A DNA stretch of 64,000 nucleotides, from the NCBI GenBank assembly GCA_023265625.1, contig JAHFST010000002.1, positions 62,001-126,000 of the forward strand, in the 5' to 3' direction. The DNA is from Deltaproteobacteria bacterium (GTDB lineage: Bacteria > UBA10199 > JACPAL01 > JAHFST01). The notes beneath the pieces were generated by a model that was not told the DNA's origin, ran no database searches, and saw only the letters and a program-made list of their open reading frames with translations. The position numbers and the translations under genes are program-made. Positions 26,361 through 33,884 of the stretch are shown piece after piece; positions within the stretch are counted from its first letter, which is position 1, and each line of letters begins with the position of its first letter.

Positions 26361-27146
26361 ATGAATCGTAGAATTCTTATCTTTCTTCTTGCCTCTGTCC
26401 TCTTGCATCTTTTCCTCATCCTCTTAGCCACCCAGTGGCCTTATCATCCCCAATCCAAAATTCCCCCGCGAGAGAAGGTCATCGAGGTAGATTTGGCGAA
26501 GCCGGATTTTCCTCACCGGATTGCCGACATCCCAGAACCTCGCGTCCAGCAGGTACCCAAGCATCCTAAGTTTTTGGGAGTCTATGATTCACAGGTGGAG
26601 GAAGAGACCGTGGCCCCAAGCCCGGCCCACCCTCAGGCGGAGCGCCAAAAAGAAGCGCCTGAGAAGAAGCCGGCGCCAAAACCGGAACCCAGTGAGTCCG
26701 CACCCAAGCTGGCCAAAAAACCGCCGGAACCTGCTGCCAGCGAGAAGATCAATCCTCTGGAGGATTCCGGTGCCTATCCAGCCGATTTTTATCCTGATTA
26801 CAAGGTGGGTGATCATACCTACCTCAACGTGTTGCGTTTTCCCAAAGTGGGTTACTTTGTCCGCCTCAAAAAGATCTTCAAGACCACCTTTAACCCGGTG
26901 CCCGTCCTGCGCCAGCAAATCAATCAAATCACCCGTGGCCAAGTGGAGGTGGTATTGGGCGTGACCCTTGGGGGCAATGGGCGGCTGGAAGATGTGAAGG
27001 TGATCCATGCCTCCGGCCTACAAGCCTACGACGCCGAGGCCCTCCGCACCATCCGTGATTCCTCCCCCTTCGCCGCGCCGCCAAAGGAATTGTTGGATGC
27101 GAATGGTAAATTGCGGATGAGTTGGACGTTCACCGTCTATTTATAA
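26361..27146 (+). CDS. TonB-family energy-transducer protein
   Basis: A 261-aa TonB-like protein. It has one N-terminal membrane helix (residues about 4-24), a long periplasmic stretch rich in Pro, Lys and Glu (about 85-130), and a C-terminal TonB domain with GQVEVVLGVTLGGNGRLEDV and YDAEALRTIRDSSPFAAPP. TonB transmits energy from the inner-membrane motor to outer-membrane transporters. No exbB/exbD or receptor gene is adjacent. It begins 1 nt after the UbiB-like stop and so ends that operon. Confidence 0.88.
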   Translation: MNRRILIFLLASVLLHLFLILLATQWPYHPQSKIPPREKVIEVDLAKPDFPHRIADIPEPRVQQVPKHPKFLGVYDSQVEEETVAPSPAHPQAERQKEAPEKKPAPKPEPSESAPKLAKKPPEPAASEKINPLEDSGAYPADFYPDYKVGDHTYLNVLRFPKVGYFVRLKKIFKTTFNPVPVLRQQINQITRGQVEVVLGVTLGGNGRLEDVKVIHASGLQAYDAEALRTIRDSSPFAAPPKELLDANGKLRMSWTFTVYL

Positions 27147-27157
27147 AAAACAATTCC

Positions 27158-27194
27158 TTTATATTTCAATTAGTTGCAATCGTGCCTGGCACCA
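27158..27194. repeat. REP-like dispersed repeat, copy B
   Basis: Second copy of the 37-bp unit at 1881-1917, with the same palindromic core GTGCCTGGCAC (27182-27192). It lies between the tonB-like stop and an HTH gene promoter. Confidence 0.65.
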
Positions 27195-27207
27195 AAAGAC
27201 AATATTT

Positions 27208-27236
27208 TTGACAACATCTACTATTTTTAGTAGATA
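27208..27236 (+). promoter_or_regulatory. Promoter with operator for the HTH gene
   Basis: A perfect -35 TTGACA (27208-27213) and a -10 TAGATA (27231-27236) stand 17 bp apart. A perfect inverted repeat ATCTACTA/TAGTAGAT (27216-27223 and 27228-27235) fills the spacer and the -10. The expected transcript start falls at or next to ATG 27243, so the mRNA would be leaderless. The palindrome is the likely operator of the encoded HTH protein. Confidence 0.75.
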
Positions 27237-27242
27237 ATACAA

Positions 27243-27719
27243 ATGGGCCGGGTGAAACGGGGTGGTAAGAAATTTAGCAAGGTGGTGTTTAACAATCGAA
27301 AGAAGCAATTTAGTTTCACATACGCTGCTGGAAAAAAAGCGATGGTGCACTACAGTCAGTTAGGGATTGGGTCGAATGTTAAGGAAAGTTGGATTGATCG
27401 AGAAACAAATGGACAAAGCGTAGGGGTAAGGTTTGAAGATGGGACGGTCGATTTTATCCCCTACGACCAACCTCTCGCTTTGGTGAAAGACCCTGATTTT
27501 CTTCTCCAGAACCAGATCGAGATTCTGACCGCACGGATCAAGGAGGCCATTCGGGAGAGAAAGATCTCCAAACGATACTTGGCGGAACAGTTGGCCACTT
27601 CGGATAATCAGATCCAGAGATTATTAAATCCAAAGATTCTCAATAAAAACCTGTCACAGCTTTACCAAATCGCGGCCCTTTTGGGGTTGGAGTTGCAGAT
27701 TAGTTTGAAGGCGGCCTAG
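27243..27719 (+). CDS. HTH regulator/antitoxin with DUF2442-like N-terminus
   Basis: A 158-aa protein. The first part, around VGVRFEDGTVDFIPYD, resembles DUF2442-type domains. The C-terminal part (about 100-158) is an XRE-like helix-turn-helix with KISKRYLAEQLATSDNQIQR. Proteins of this build are often antitoxins. No toxin partner is adjacent on the same strand; the RelE-type toxin next door is convergent and has its own antitoxin. The promoter palindrome suggests autoregulation. The start codon coincides with the predicted transcript start. Confidence 0.72.
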   Translation: MGRVKRGGKKFSKVVFNNRKKQFSFTYAAGKKAMVHYSQLGIGSNVKESWIDRETNGQSVGVRFEDGTVDFIPYDQPLALVKDPDFLLQNQIEILTARIKEAIRERKISKRYLAEQLATSDNQIQRLLNPKILNKNLSQLYQIAALLGLELQISLKAA

Positions 27720-27732
27720 GGTGGAAATTGGC

Positions 27733-28020
27733 CTATCCACCGAACAGGAATTGATATCGCCTCTTGCCATGCAAGACGCGATGAATGACCACCCGGGTTC
27801 GTTTGAAACGATAGAAAACGAGATAGTCGCCGATCACCAACATCCGATATCCCTTTTCCGCCAGTCGTTTGTCCCGGGGGATTGCTCCGGAAAGGGGGAA
27901 TTTTTCCAGTCTGGTAATCGTCCGATCGATCTTGTTCAAAAAACGATTCGCTCGTGAAAATAATTCTTGCAGGTCATGTTCGGCCGTGGCGAGGTAGTGG
28001 ATGGAATGGCGGCTTTTCAT
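27733..28020 (-). CDS. RelE/ParE-family toxin
   Basis: A 95-aa toxin with SIHYLATAEHDLQELFSRAN, FLNKIDRTITRLEKFPLSG and the end RVVIHRVLHGKRRYQFLF, all typical of the RelE/ParE fold. It overlaps the upstream Phd-type antitoxin by 4 nt. Phd/YefM antitoxins often pair with RelE-like toxins that cut mRNA on the ribosome; gyrase poisoning (ParE type) is the alternative. Its stop lies 13 bp from that of the convergent HTH gene. Confidence 0.88.
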   Translation of the reverse strand: MKSRHSIHYLATAEHDLQELFSRANRFLNKIDRTITRLEKFPLSGAIPRDKRLAEKGYRMLVIGDYLVFYRFKRTRVVIHRVLHGKRRYQFLFGG

Positions 28021-28277
28021 GCCAGTCGGGCACGGAGTGACTTCATCACCTCCGCATGGGGTTTTCCCTTGTGACCCGTTTCCTCGAGAAATTCGGCCTC
28101 ATCCAGCTTTTGATACAACTCGAGCCGCGCGGTCATTTCCTCGTACAACTCTTGGCTCATGACGACCAGCTCCCCCTCGCCATTTCGGGTGACAAAGACA
28201 GGTTCTCCACGATGACAGAGTTCAACCACCTGATGGGATTTGTTCCTTAAATCTGAAATGGGAATAATTTTAGGCAT
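28017..28277 (-). CDS. Phd/YefM-family antitoxin
   Basis: An 86-aa antitoxin with the Phd/YefM N-terminal DNA-binding fold (IIPISDLRNKSHQVVELC, then EPVFVTRNGEGELVVMSQEL) and a flexible C-terminal toxin-binding tail. It should neutralise the RelE/ParE-type toxin encoded next and repress the operon. The start codon touches the operator palindrome, and no ribosome-binding sequence precedes it. Confidence 0.9.
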   Translation of the reverse strand: MPKIIPISDLRNKSHQVVELCHRGEPVFVTRNGEGELVVMSQELYEEMTARLELYQKLDEAEFLEETGHKGKPHAEVMKSLRARLA

Positions 28278-28302
28278 ATAATGATATTATTTTATCATTA
28301 TA
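28277..28302 (-). promoter_or_regulatory. TA operon operator and -10 box
   Basis: Perfect 10-bp arms TATAATGATA (28277-28286) and TATCATTATA (28293-28302) are separated by 6 bp. A TATAAT box on the minus strand (28302-28297) lies in the right arm. Binding of the Phd-type antitoxin here would block the operon. The leader would be only about 13 nt. Confidence 0.7.
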
Positions 28303-28356
28303 TTGGGATAAAATGTCAACGAAATTTTTAGCTTAAAAAGGGTCCAAATGGGTAAG

Positions 28357-29448
28357 TCAAAGGAGTTTACTCAACCCTATCAACGCCGCTCCCACGACGA
28401 TTAAAGGTTCTGGGAGCTTTTTTACCTTCCAAAGTAGGCCGATCGTTGTCACGGCCAGCAGGATGGTCGGGAGGTCGACAATTGATCGTCGACCCAACAC
28501 GATTACGGCGCCTGAAATCGCACCCACGGCCGCCGCGGTGACTCCATCCACGAATGCGGCGATCCCGGGACGTTTGCCGTACTTCTTAAAATACGGGGCG
28601 GGGATGATGGTGAAGAGATAGCAGGGGAGAAACGTGCCCAGCGCGGCCACGCAGGCCCCGGGGAGGCCGGCGACCAGGTAGCCGATGAAGCCGACGGTGA
28701 TGACCACCGGTCCCGGCGTGATCATCGCCACGGCGACCGCGTCCACGAATTGTCTCTCGGTCAACCAATGAAACTCTTTGACGACCCCACCGTAGAGAAA
28801 GGGGACAATCGCCAGCCCGCTCCCAAAGACAAAGGCCCCGGCTTTTGCGAAGAAAATAAAAATGAGGGGCAGCGGCACGAAGGTGTGCAATCTATTCCAG
28901 CGCGATTTTGGGGGTGCTTTTACCAGCCAGACCAGAATTCCCGCCCCAATAAAAAGGGCGATTTGCTCGGTTTCGGTGATGACGGTGATGGCGCCCACCG
29001 CAAGAAAAATCAGCCACAGCAGCCAATCCTTGCCAATCGTCTTATGGGCCAGCTTTTGGGCGCTGAAGGCGATAATGCCGATGACACTGGCCCCGACCCC
29101 GTAGAAGACCGCCTGCATCCAGGGAAGACCTCCGTAGCGTTGGTACGCAAACCCGATGGCCACCACCATCAGAAAGGAAGGCAGCACAAAGGCGATGCCA
29201 ACCAACGTTGCCCCGAGAATCCGATAATCGACATACCCCAAATAAATGGCCAACTGGGCGGCCAAAGGACCGGGGGCCAATTGCGCCAGGGCCAATCCCT
29301 CCTTATAATCAGTCTCCGAGATCCACTTGCGATCTTCCACCAGGTCCCGGTACATATAACCCACCAAGGCGACCGGCCCGCCAAAGCCGGAATATCCGAG
29401 TTTTAAGGCATAACGGACGAGTTGCCATAAGGTGTATTTGCGGTTCAT
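28357..29448 (-). CDS. chrA: Chromate transporter ChrA-like (two CHR domains)
   Basis: A 363-aa inner-membrane protein made of two homologous CHR halves. The first has GYSGFGGPVALVGYMYRDLV and LAQLAPGPLAAQLAIYLGY. The second has GSGLAIVPFLYGGVVKEFHW and AVAMITPGPVVITVGFIGYL. Such long-chain ChrA proteins export chromate by a proton-driven route and give resistance. Chromate is the known substrate of the family; I see nothing local that confirms it. The ribosome site before ATG 29448 is weak. Confidence 0.92.
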   Translation of the reverse strand: MNRKYTLWQLVRYALKLGYSGFGGPVALVGYMYRDLVEDRKWISETDYKEGLALAQLAPGPLAAQLAIYLGYVDYRILGATLVGIAFVLPSFLMVVAIGFAYQRYGGLPWMQAVFYGVGASVIGIIAFSAQKLAHKTIGKDWLLWLIFLAVGAITVITETEQIALFIGAGILVWLVKAPPKSRWNRLHTFVPLPLIFIFFAKAGAFVFGSGLAIVPFLYGGVVKEFHWLTERQFVDAVAVAMITPGPVVITVGFIGYLVAGLPGACVAALGTFLPCYLFTIIPAPYFKKYGKRPGIAAFVDGVTAAAVGAISGAVIVLGRRSIVDLPTILLAVTTIGLLWKVKKLPEPLIVVGAALIGLSKLL

Positions 29449-29488
29449 TTTTTTCTTTTAGTAATGCTCTGTGGATAAGTCAAAGTAG

Positions 29489-29713
29489 TTGATGATAAAG
29501 ACCTCTCCCATGACTGACGACAAAAAACTAGCAAACCTAAAACCGGGCATTGATTTCTATCTCGACGAGCAGGGCAGGGTGGTGTTGACGGCCGATTACC
29601 TCTTCAAACGTGGCTATTGTTGCGAGAGTGGGTGTCGGCATTGTCCTTATGGGTATGGGAAGGGAAATCTCTCCAAATATTCTCCCACCGTGCGTAACAA
29701 AAGTACGAGATAG
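29489..29713 (+). CDS. DUF5522-like small Cys-rich protein
   Basis: A protein of about 74 aa whose core reads FKRGYCCESGCRHCPYGYG, matching DUF5522-type proteins in which five cysteines may bind a metal. The function is not known to me. A second start, ATG 29510 (MTDDKKLANL), is equally plausible. The last 67 bp overlap the 3' end of the convergent gene, and the residues after CPYGYG look unconserved. Confidence 0.7.
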   Translation: MMIKTSPMTDDKKLANLKPGIDFYLDEQGRVVLTADYLFKRGYCCESGCRHCPYGYGKGNLSKYSPTVRNKSTR

Positions 29714-30561
29714 TCGGGAGGGGTTCCTTTGAAATGTTTTTGCATGAGACCTTGGGCAGTGGCGTAGTACGCTCTAGACTGGATAAGTGTTGCGGGGTCT
29801 TCATTGATACAGTTGAGGCACTGTGTGATTTGCGTTGAAATCTTGGCGATGGCAAGGCGATCGCTTTCTGGTGCACTTTCCATGTGAGTCATGACTTGGG
29901 TGTCGTCGTCATGTCCCCAGTTGAACTGAAAAACTTTCTTCATGATCATGAGGGCTTCACGAATCCAGGCACTCTCTGGAATGATCATTTTTGGATCAGG
30001 ATTGTAGGTGACTGGGGACCAAAACATCTCTTCATGTGCCGCTCGGTGCAATGGTTTCATTTCTTCTCTTAGAGGGCGGGTACTTCTTCCTCCCGCCAGC
30101 AAAGCGGCATCGAGGTGATAATTGTGCATGATCTGGTGGGCCAAACAGGGCAGCTTATCCTGATAGGTTGCGCGAGCCACTTCCGCCAGTATTGTTGCGG
30201 CATCGAAAAAACTATTTTTAGAATAAAGCTGAACACCTTCATCAAGCCTCTCAGACCATCTCTTCCATTGAGTATGTTTCTGCTTCCATTCGAGTAACAA
30301 CTCGTCTCGTCTTGCAAGCTTCTGAGGGAGGACTGAACGGGCACGGTCTAGACAATCCATGGCTGTCTCAATGAGGGCTCTTTCAATGGAAAACTCCGCC
30401 ATGGACGCAAAGAGACCTGCTTTTTGAAATCGGTCCTGAGGCAGATTTCCCATCGAGGATGGCATCAAACGGACCGTCTCTCCAAACAGTGCTACTTCCA
30501 ATGCCGAAGGCTCGCGCCCCATGATTCTTGGAATTAAACTGGGGGTAGCAGTAATGGCCAT
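29647..30561 (-). CDS. Unrecognised protein, helical, ~304 aa
   Basis: A soluble, largely helical protein that I do not recognise. Motifs include AEFSIERALIETAMDCLDRA and SFFDAATILAEVARATYQD. Repeated helix pairs suggest a TPR-like or other alpha-solenoid fold. There is no signal peptide or membrane segment. I chose ATG 30561 (MAITATPSL); an ATG 63 nt upstream would add a tail. It follows the Rho-like gene on the same strand. Its 3' end overlaps the convergent DUF5522-like gene by 67 bp. Confidence 0.6.
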   Translation of the reverse strand: MAITATPSLIPRIMGREPSALEVALFGETVRLMPSSMGNLPQDRFQKAGLFASMAEFSIERALIETAMDCLDRARSVLPQKLARRDELLLEWKQKHTQWKRWSERLDEGVQLYSKNSFFDAATILAEVARATYQDKLPCLAHQIMHNYHLDAALLAGGRSTRPLREEMKPLHRAAHEEMFWSPVTYNPDPKMIIPESAWIREALMIMKKVFQFNWGHDDDTQVMTHMESAPESDRLAIAKISTQITQCLNCINEDPATLIQSRAYYATAQGLMQKHFKGTPPDYLVLLLRTVGEYLERFPFPYP

Positions 30562-30624
30562 AGGGGATATTCGTCTATAAGACAAAAAGGTTGTGTACTT
30601 GTTGATGACCCGACAGTGGGGCAA

Positions 30625-31569
30625 TCAGGGGTTTGACAAGATGGAACGGATCAAATCGGCGTTGGTGGGGTATTTGGCCAGGGTTTCTAAAAGTTTCTTG
30701 CCTGCCTCCAGGGTGTTGAAGCGGCTCAAATGGGCGCGGATTTTTTGCAAGGCGGACAGGGCCTCTGGGTCGAGCAGTTTTTCCTCTTTTCGGGTCCCTG
30801 AGGCCGCAATGTCAATTGCCGGAAAGACCCTCGCTTCGGCCAAGCGCAGCGACAAGACCAGTTCCATATTTCCCGTCCCTTTAAATTCCTGAAAAATGTA
30901 CTCATCCATCTGGCTCCCCGTTCCGATCAGGGCCGTGGAGATCAATGTCAGGGAGCCTCCTTCCTCCAATTTGCGGGCCGCGCCAAAAAAGCGTCGCGGG
31001 ACCTCCAAGGCGTTTGCGTCGACCCCGCCGCTCAAGGTCTTCCCGCTCCGAGCCCCCCGGTTATGGACCCGGGCCAGGCGGGTCAGTGAATCGAGCACAA
31101 TCAGGACATCCTTGCCCTCGTTGACTTGCCCAATGGCCCGTTCCAACAGCTGATTGGCCGTCTGGATGTGATGCTCCGTCTCGTGATCCGATGAGGAGGC
31201 CACCACCTCCGCTGGGACCGAGCGCTGGAAGTCAGTCACCTCCTCGGGACGCTCCTCGATCAACAGGGCATAGAGCACCACCTGGGGGTGATTGGTGGCC
31301 ACTGCCGTGCAAATTTCCTTCAGCAGGGTCGTCTTCCCCGTTTTGGGCGGGGCGACGATGAGACCGCGTTGCCCCATGCCGATGGGACAAAGCAGATCGA
31401 TGATCCTCAGACTGAGGGGGCCCCCCGGCACTTCCAGCCGCAAACACTCATGGGGATCGATGGCGGTCTTTTCCACAAAGGCTGCATAGGCATCGGATTT
31501 CCGATGTTTGGCCGGATGATGTCTGGACTCACGATGTTTTGGATAGCGGGGATGCACGATACGTATCAT
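30625..31569 (-). CDS. Short Rho-like ATPase lacking the RNA-binding N-terminus
   Basis: A 314-aa protein aligning with the C-terminal motor part of Rho (about residue 130 onward in the 419-aa E. coli protein). It keeps Walker A APPKTGKT (73-80), the VLIVLDSLTRLAR Walker B strand, the GTGSQMDEYIFQEFKGTGN Q-loop region and the SGTRKEE R-loop. It lacks the Rho_N and cold-shock RNA-binding domains. A TAG stop lies two codons upstream of the ATG and only 51 bp separate it from the next gene, so a lost N-terminus is not hiding in another frame. The family translocates on RNA and ends transcription. Without the primary RNA site, its loading must differ. Confidence 0.88.
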   Translation of the reverse strand: MIRIVHPRYPKHRESRHHPAKHRKSDAYAAFVEKTAIDPHECLRLEVPGGPLSLRIIDLLCPIGMGQRGLIVAPPKTGKTTLLKEICTAVATNHPQVVLYALLIEERPEEVTDFQRSVPAEVVASSSDHETEHHIQTANQLLERAIGQVNEGKDVLIVLDSLTRLARVHNRGARSGKTLSGGVDANALEVPRRFFGAARKLEEGGSLTLISTALIGTGSQMDEYIFQEFKGTGNMELVLSLRLAEARVFPAIDIAASGTRKEEKLLDPEALSALQKIRAHLSRFNTLEAGKKLLETLAKYPTNADLIRSILSNP

Positions 31570-31620
31570 GTCCTAGCTTTGGGGGGTTAGAATTGCAATC
31601 AGCAAATCATAGCGGGCCGA

Positions 31621-32499
31621 CTAAATGCCACAACCCAATCGGAACGAATCATCCAGACCCACAGGCAAAATAAGCGTGCTCAAATGCTGGCTAGTTGCGG
31701 CTTGGCAAAGGGCATTTCTTGCACCTACGTCATTTGCGTAGACGCCATCGTATTCGGCGTTGAACACCGCTTTGCCGGCGTCCAGGAAGGGTTGCAGGGC
31801 GTCGCATTCATTGTACTCGTGGCATTGTTCATTCACGGCGAAGTCAAAATACGTGACCAACGCGGCGACTTGGTCGAGGTCGTTTTTCAAGGCGACCGCG
31901 AGGTTTCGCTCATGTGCGGCATTGGCGATGTTTTCATTGTAGCGGAGCTGGTCCACCGCGGTGAGGTCAAAGCCGCTGTTATTGACGTACCCGGCGACAT
32001 TGTCGGGCTCGATACCATCGCAGCCCTTCACAACCGCCTGATCCATGCGGGCGAGCATCAGGGAGAGAACGGCGGGGGAGCGGATATCCAACCAACGTTC
32101 ATCGGGATAACCGTCCAATGTTTTTCCCAAAACACTTTTTGGAAACTGGGACGCGTCGTCCCGAAAATCTTCGTAGGAACCCGCGGAAAAGTAGCAGATG
32201 ACCTTTTTGCCCTGGGTATGAAGCGCCGCGATCGCCGACGGCGCATTATCCAGGTCGATATCGTACATGCTGGCATCGTATTGGGTGTTGATCTCCCCCG
32301 TTAATTGCCATTGCCATGTCGTGCCCACCGCCGGCATAAACCAGTCCCGGTTGGTGACTGGGTCTGGCGTTCCGGTCACGGGACTGTTCGACGGCAAGGC
32401 GTTGCCTGAATTGTCGGACGTGGAGCAGGCCATCAAGGGAATCATCAGAAAGTACAGCCACCGCAGTATGAAACGAATAGGGCCATTTGTTAGCTCCAT
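31621..32499 (-). CDS. GH114-family endo-alpha-1,4-polygalactosaminidase-like lipoprotein
   Basis: A lipoprotein of 292 aa. A hydrophobic stretch ends in the lipobox LMAC. The catalytic domain contains TTWQWQLTGEI, MYDIDLD, KKVICYFSAGSYEDFRDDA, ERWLDIRSPAV, GCDGIEPDNVAGY and VALKNDLDQV. These are hallmarks of GH114, a TIM-barrel hydrolase of galactosamine polymers with conserved Asp/Glu residues. I expect it at the cell envelope. I chose ATG 32499; an ATG 27 nt upstream overlaps the previous gene more deeply. The polymer it acts on is unknown here. Confidence 0.88.
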   Translation of the reverse strand: MELTNGPIRFILRWLYFLMIPLMACSTSDNSGNALPSNSPVTGTPDPVTNRDWFMPAVGTTWQWQLTGEINTQYDASMYDIDLDNAPSAIAALHTQGKKVICYFSAGSYEDFRDDASQFPKSVLGKTLDGYPDERWLDIRSPAVLSLMLARMDQAVVKGCDGIEPDNVAGYVNNSGFDLTAVDQLRYNENIANAAHERNLAVALKNDLDQVAALVTYFDFAVNEQCHEYNECDALQPFLDAGKAVFNAEYDGVYANDVGARNALCQAATSQHLSTLILPVGLDDSFRLGCGI

Positions 32500-33401
32500 G
32501 GATTGAATCTCGATCTTTTCCACCATTCATGCAAGCGGCGAAAGGGGTGTTGGGGCAGCTTGCTGGCCAGGCGTTCTAAGAAAATGCTGGTTGCGACAAT
32601 GATCGCGGACATTTTCCACGAAACGTTCGATCTCGCATGGGTCGCCGTGGCGTTGATGATGGCCGCTTCGGTCTGGAGGACGATGAGGGCGCCATAGCGC
32701 ATGGCCATGGCTGTGCGGCGTTGTTTTTGGCCCGGGTCTCCCCACCGTTCGCTGATCGTGCTGGAGGGATACCCCTTCACTAGTCCCATCACGCCGCCAC
32801 TCTTGAGGGTCTGCAAGGGGTCCCAACCATAAAAGAGCCCCATGACCTCATGCACGGTCACGCTTACAGTCGCCTCAATGACGATGGACAGCCCTTTTCT
32901 CAAAAAATAAACCGGCCTCTCCTTGACGCTTTGCAGGCGGTTGGTCAGGGGGATAATGACGAAATGGGCGATGGCGGTGGCCGTGCCCAGCACGCCGCTC
33001 ATGGCCGCCATCTCTCCCCAGGTGCGCCATTGCGACGTCCCAAGGATCGTCGTGGCGATGGCGGGTGTGAACACACAAAAGCTCAGGATGTTGGAAGCGC
33101 ATCCCATGGACAGGCTATCCCTGATTTCCAGTGATCGCTCTTTTTCGGCCAATTGGATGAGTAGCTCGGCCAGCGACTCTTCCGGGAGGTCGTCGCCTCG
33201 AACAAAGAAGGAGAGAACCGCCTGACTAGAAGCGGGGAGTTGGGCGATCAATCGCCGATTGTCCATCCCCACCAATTCCCTCCGCAGCACGCTTGTGTCG
33301 CGCAATGCCTCCGTAGAAATCCCCAGATTGCGCGCTGTTGTCTCCAGGGAGGCCAATGGGATCGATCTGGGGGCGGGAATGTTGGGGGGTGGTGTGACCA
33401 T
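32490..33401 (-). CDS. Unrecognised multi-pass membrane protein
   Basis: A 303-aa protein with a soluble N-terminal ~90 residues (PSSQAVLSFFVRGDDLPEES) and about five hydrophobic segments after it, for example CASNILSFCVFTPAIATTIL and IIVATSIFLERLA. I do not recognise a family. It overlaps the GH114 gene start by 10 bp and lies first in that leftward pair. It begins 140 bp from the broken tRNA-Lys copy. Confidence 0.65.
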   Translation of the reverse strand: MVTPPPNIPAPRSIPLASLETTARNLGISTEALRDTSVLRRELVGMDNRRLIAQLPASSQAVLSFFVRGDDLPEESLAELLIQLAEKERSLEIRDSLSMGCASNILSFCVFTPAIATTILGTSQWRTWGEMAAMSGVLGTATAIAHFVIIPLTNRLQSVKERPVYFLRKGLSIVIEATVSVTVHEVMGLFYGWDPLQTLKSGGVMGLVKGYPSSTISERWGDPGQKQRRTAMAMRYGALIVLQTEAAIINATATHARSNVSWKMSAIIVATSIFLERLASKLPQHPFRRLHEWWKRSRFNPWS

Positions 33402-33541
33402 GTTATTTCAATATCGTTTTTTGGGGTGATAAGTTGCGTGTGAAATACCTCTTGGTCCGTAAAACACTAATTTGACAGCTGGTTTTCCTTCTGCTACCTA
33501 CCTCCAGCTCCGTGACGCACCAGTTTTGGAGTTGTAATGAT

Positions 33542-33598
33542 GAGGCGCTAGCTCAGTAGGTAGAGCACATCCCTTTTAAGGATGGGGTCCCGGGTTCG
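33542..33598 (+). pseudogene. Truncated tRNA-Lys(UUU) copy
   Basis: The first 57 nt match the intact tRNA-Lys at 33708-33764 with one mismatch in the acceptor stem (GAGGCGC versus GAGTCGC); 33546-33598 is identical for 53 bp. The match stops exactly after TTCG of the T-loop, and the 3' T-stem and acceptor strand are missing. Two hairpins follow in their place. Confidence 0.88.
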
Positions 33599-33638
33599 CC
33601 CCGTCATGCGACGGGGCGCCCAGTCGGATGACTGGGCG
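33599..33638 (+). repeat. Tandem hairpins replacing the tRNA-Lys 3' end
   Basis: CCCCGTC-ATGC-GACGGGG (33599-33616) is followed directly by CGCCCAGTC-GGAT-GACTGGGCG. Both are perfect stems of 7 and 9 bp. They start exactly where the tRNA copy breaks off. They look like a small palindromic repeat element. Confidence 0.8.
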
Positions 33639-33707
33639 AGCCTAATGTAGTTACGAAATTTCGGTGAGTTTTATTGATATTATAAAGATAAATGGCTACC
33701 ACACAGT

Positions 33708-33780
33708 GAGTCGCTAGCTCAGTAGGTAGAGCACATCCCTTTTAAGGATGGGGTCCCGGGTTCGAGCCCCGGGCGACTCA
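33708..33780 (+). tRNA. tRNA-Lys (UUU)
   Basis: A complete 73-nt cloverleaf: acceptor GAGTCGC pairs with GCGACTC, the discriminator is A, the D-arm is AGCTCAGTAGGTAGAGC, the anticodon stem is CATCC/GGATG with loop CTTTTAA (anticodon TTT), and the T-arm is CCGGGTTCGAGCCCCGG. CCA is not encoded. Confidence 0.97.
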
Positions 33781-33811
33781 TTGTGTGGTAGATATAAATT
33801 TTATCGTCTCT

Positions 33812-33884
33812 GTCCCCATTGTCTAGAGGCCTAGGACGTCACCCTTTCACGGTGAAGACACGGGTTCGAATCCCGTTGGGGACG
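33812..33884 (+). tRNA. tRNA-Glu (UUC)
   Basis: A complete cloverleaf: acceptor GTCCCCA pairs with TGGGGAC, the discriminator is G, the anticodon loop is CTTTCAC (anticodon TTC), and the T-arm is ACGGGTTCGAATCCCGT. CCA is not encoded. Its 3' half is also read, in antisense, as the last codons of the serine recombinase, which marks it as the element's attachment site. Confidence 0.97.

Noticed and set aside
31558-31567. Palindrome GATACGTATC at the short rho start
   Set aside because: A single short palindrome over the start codon without promoter context; too weak to call an operator.
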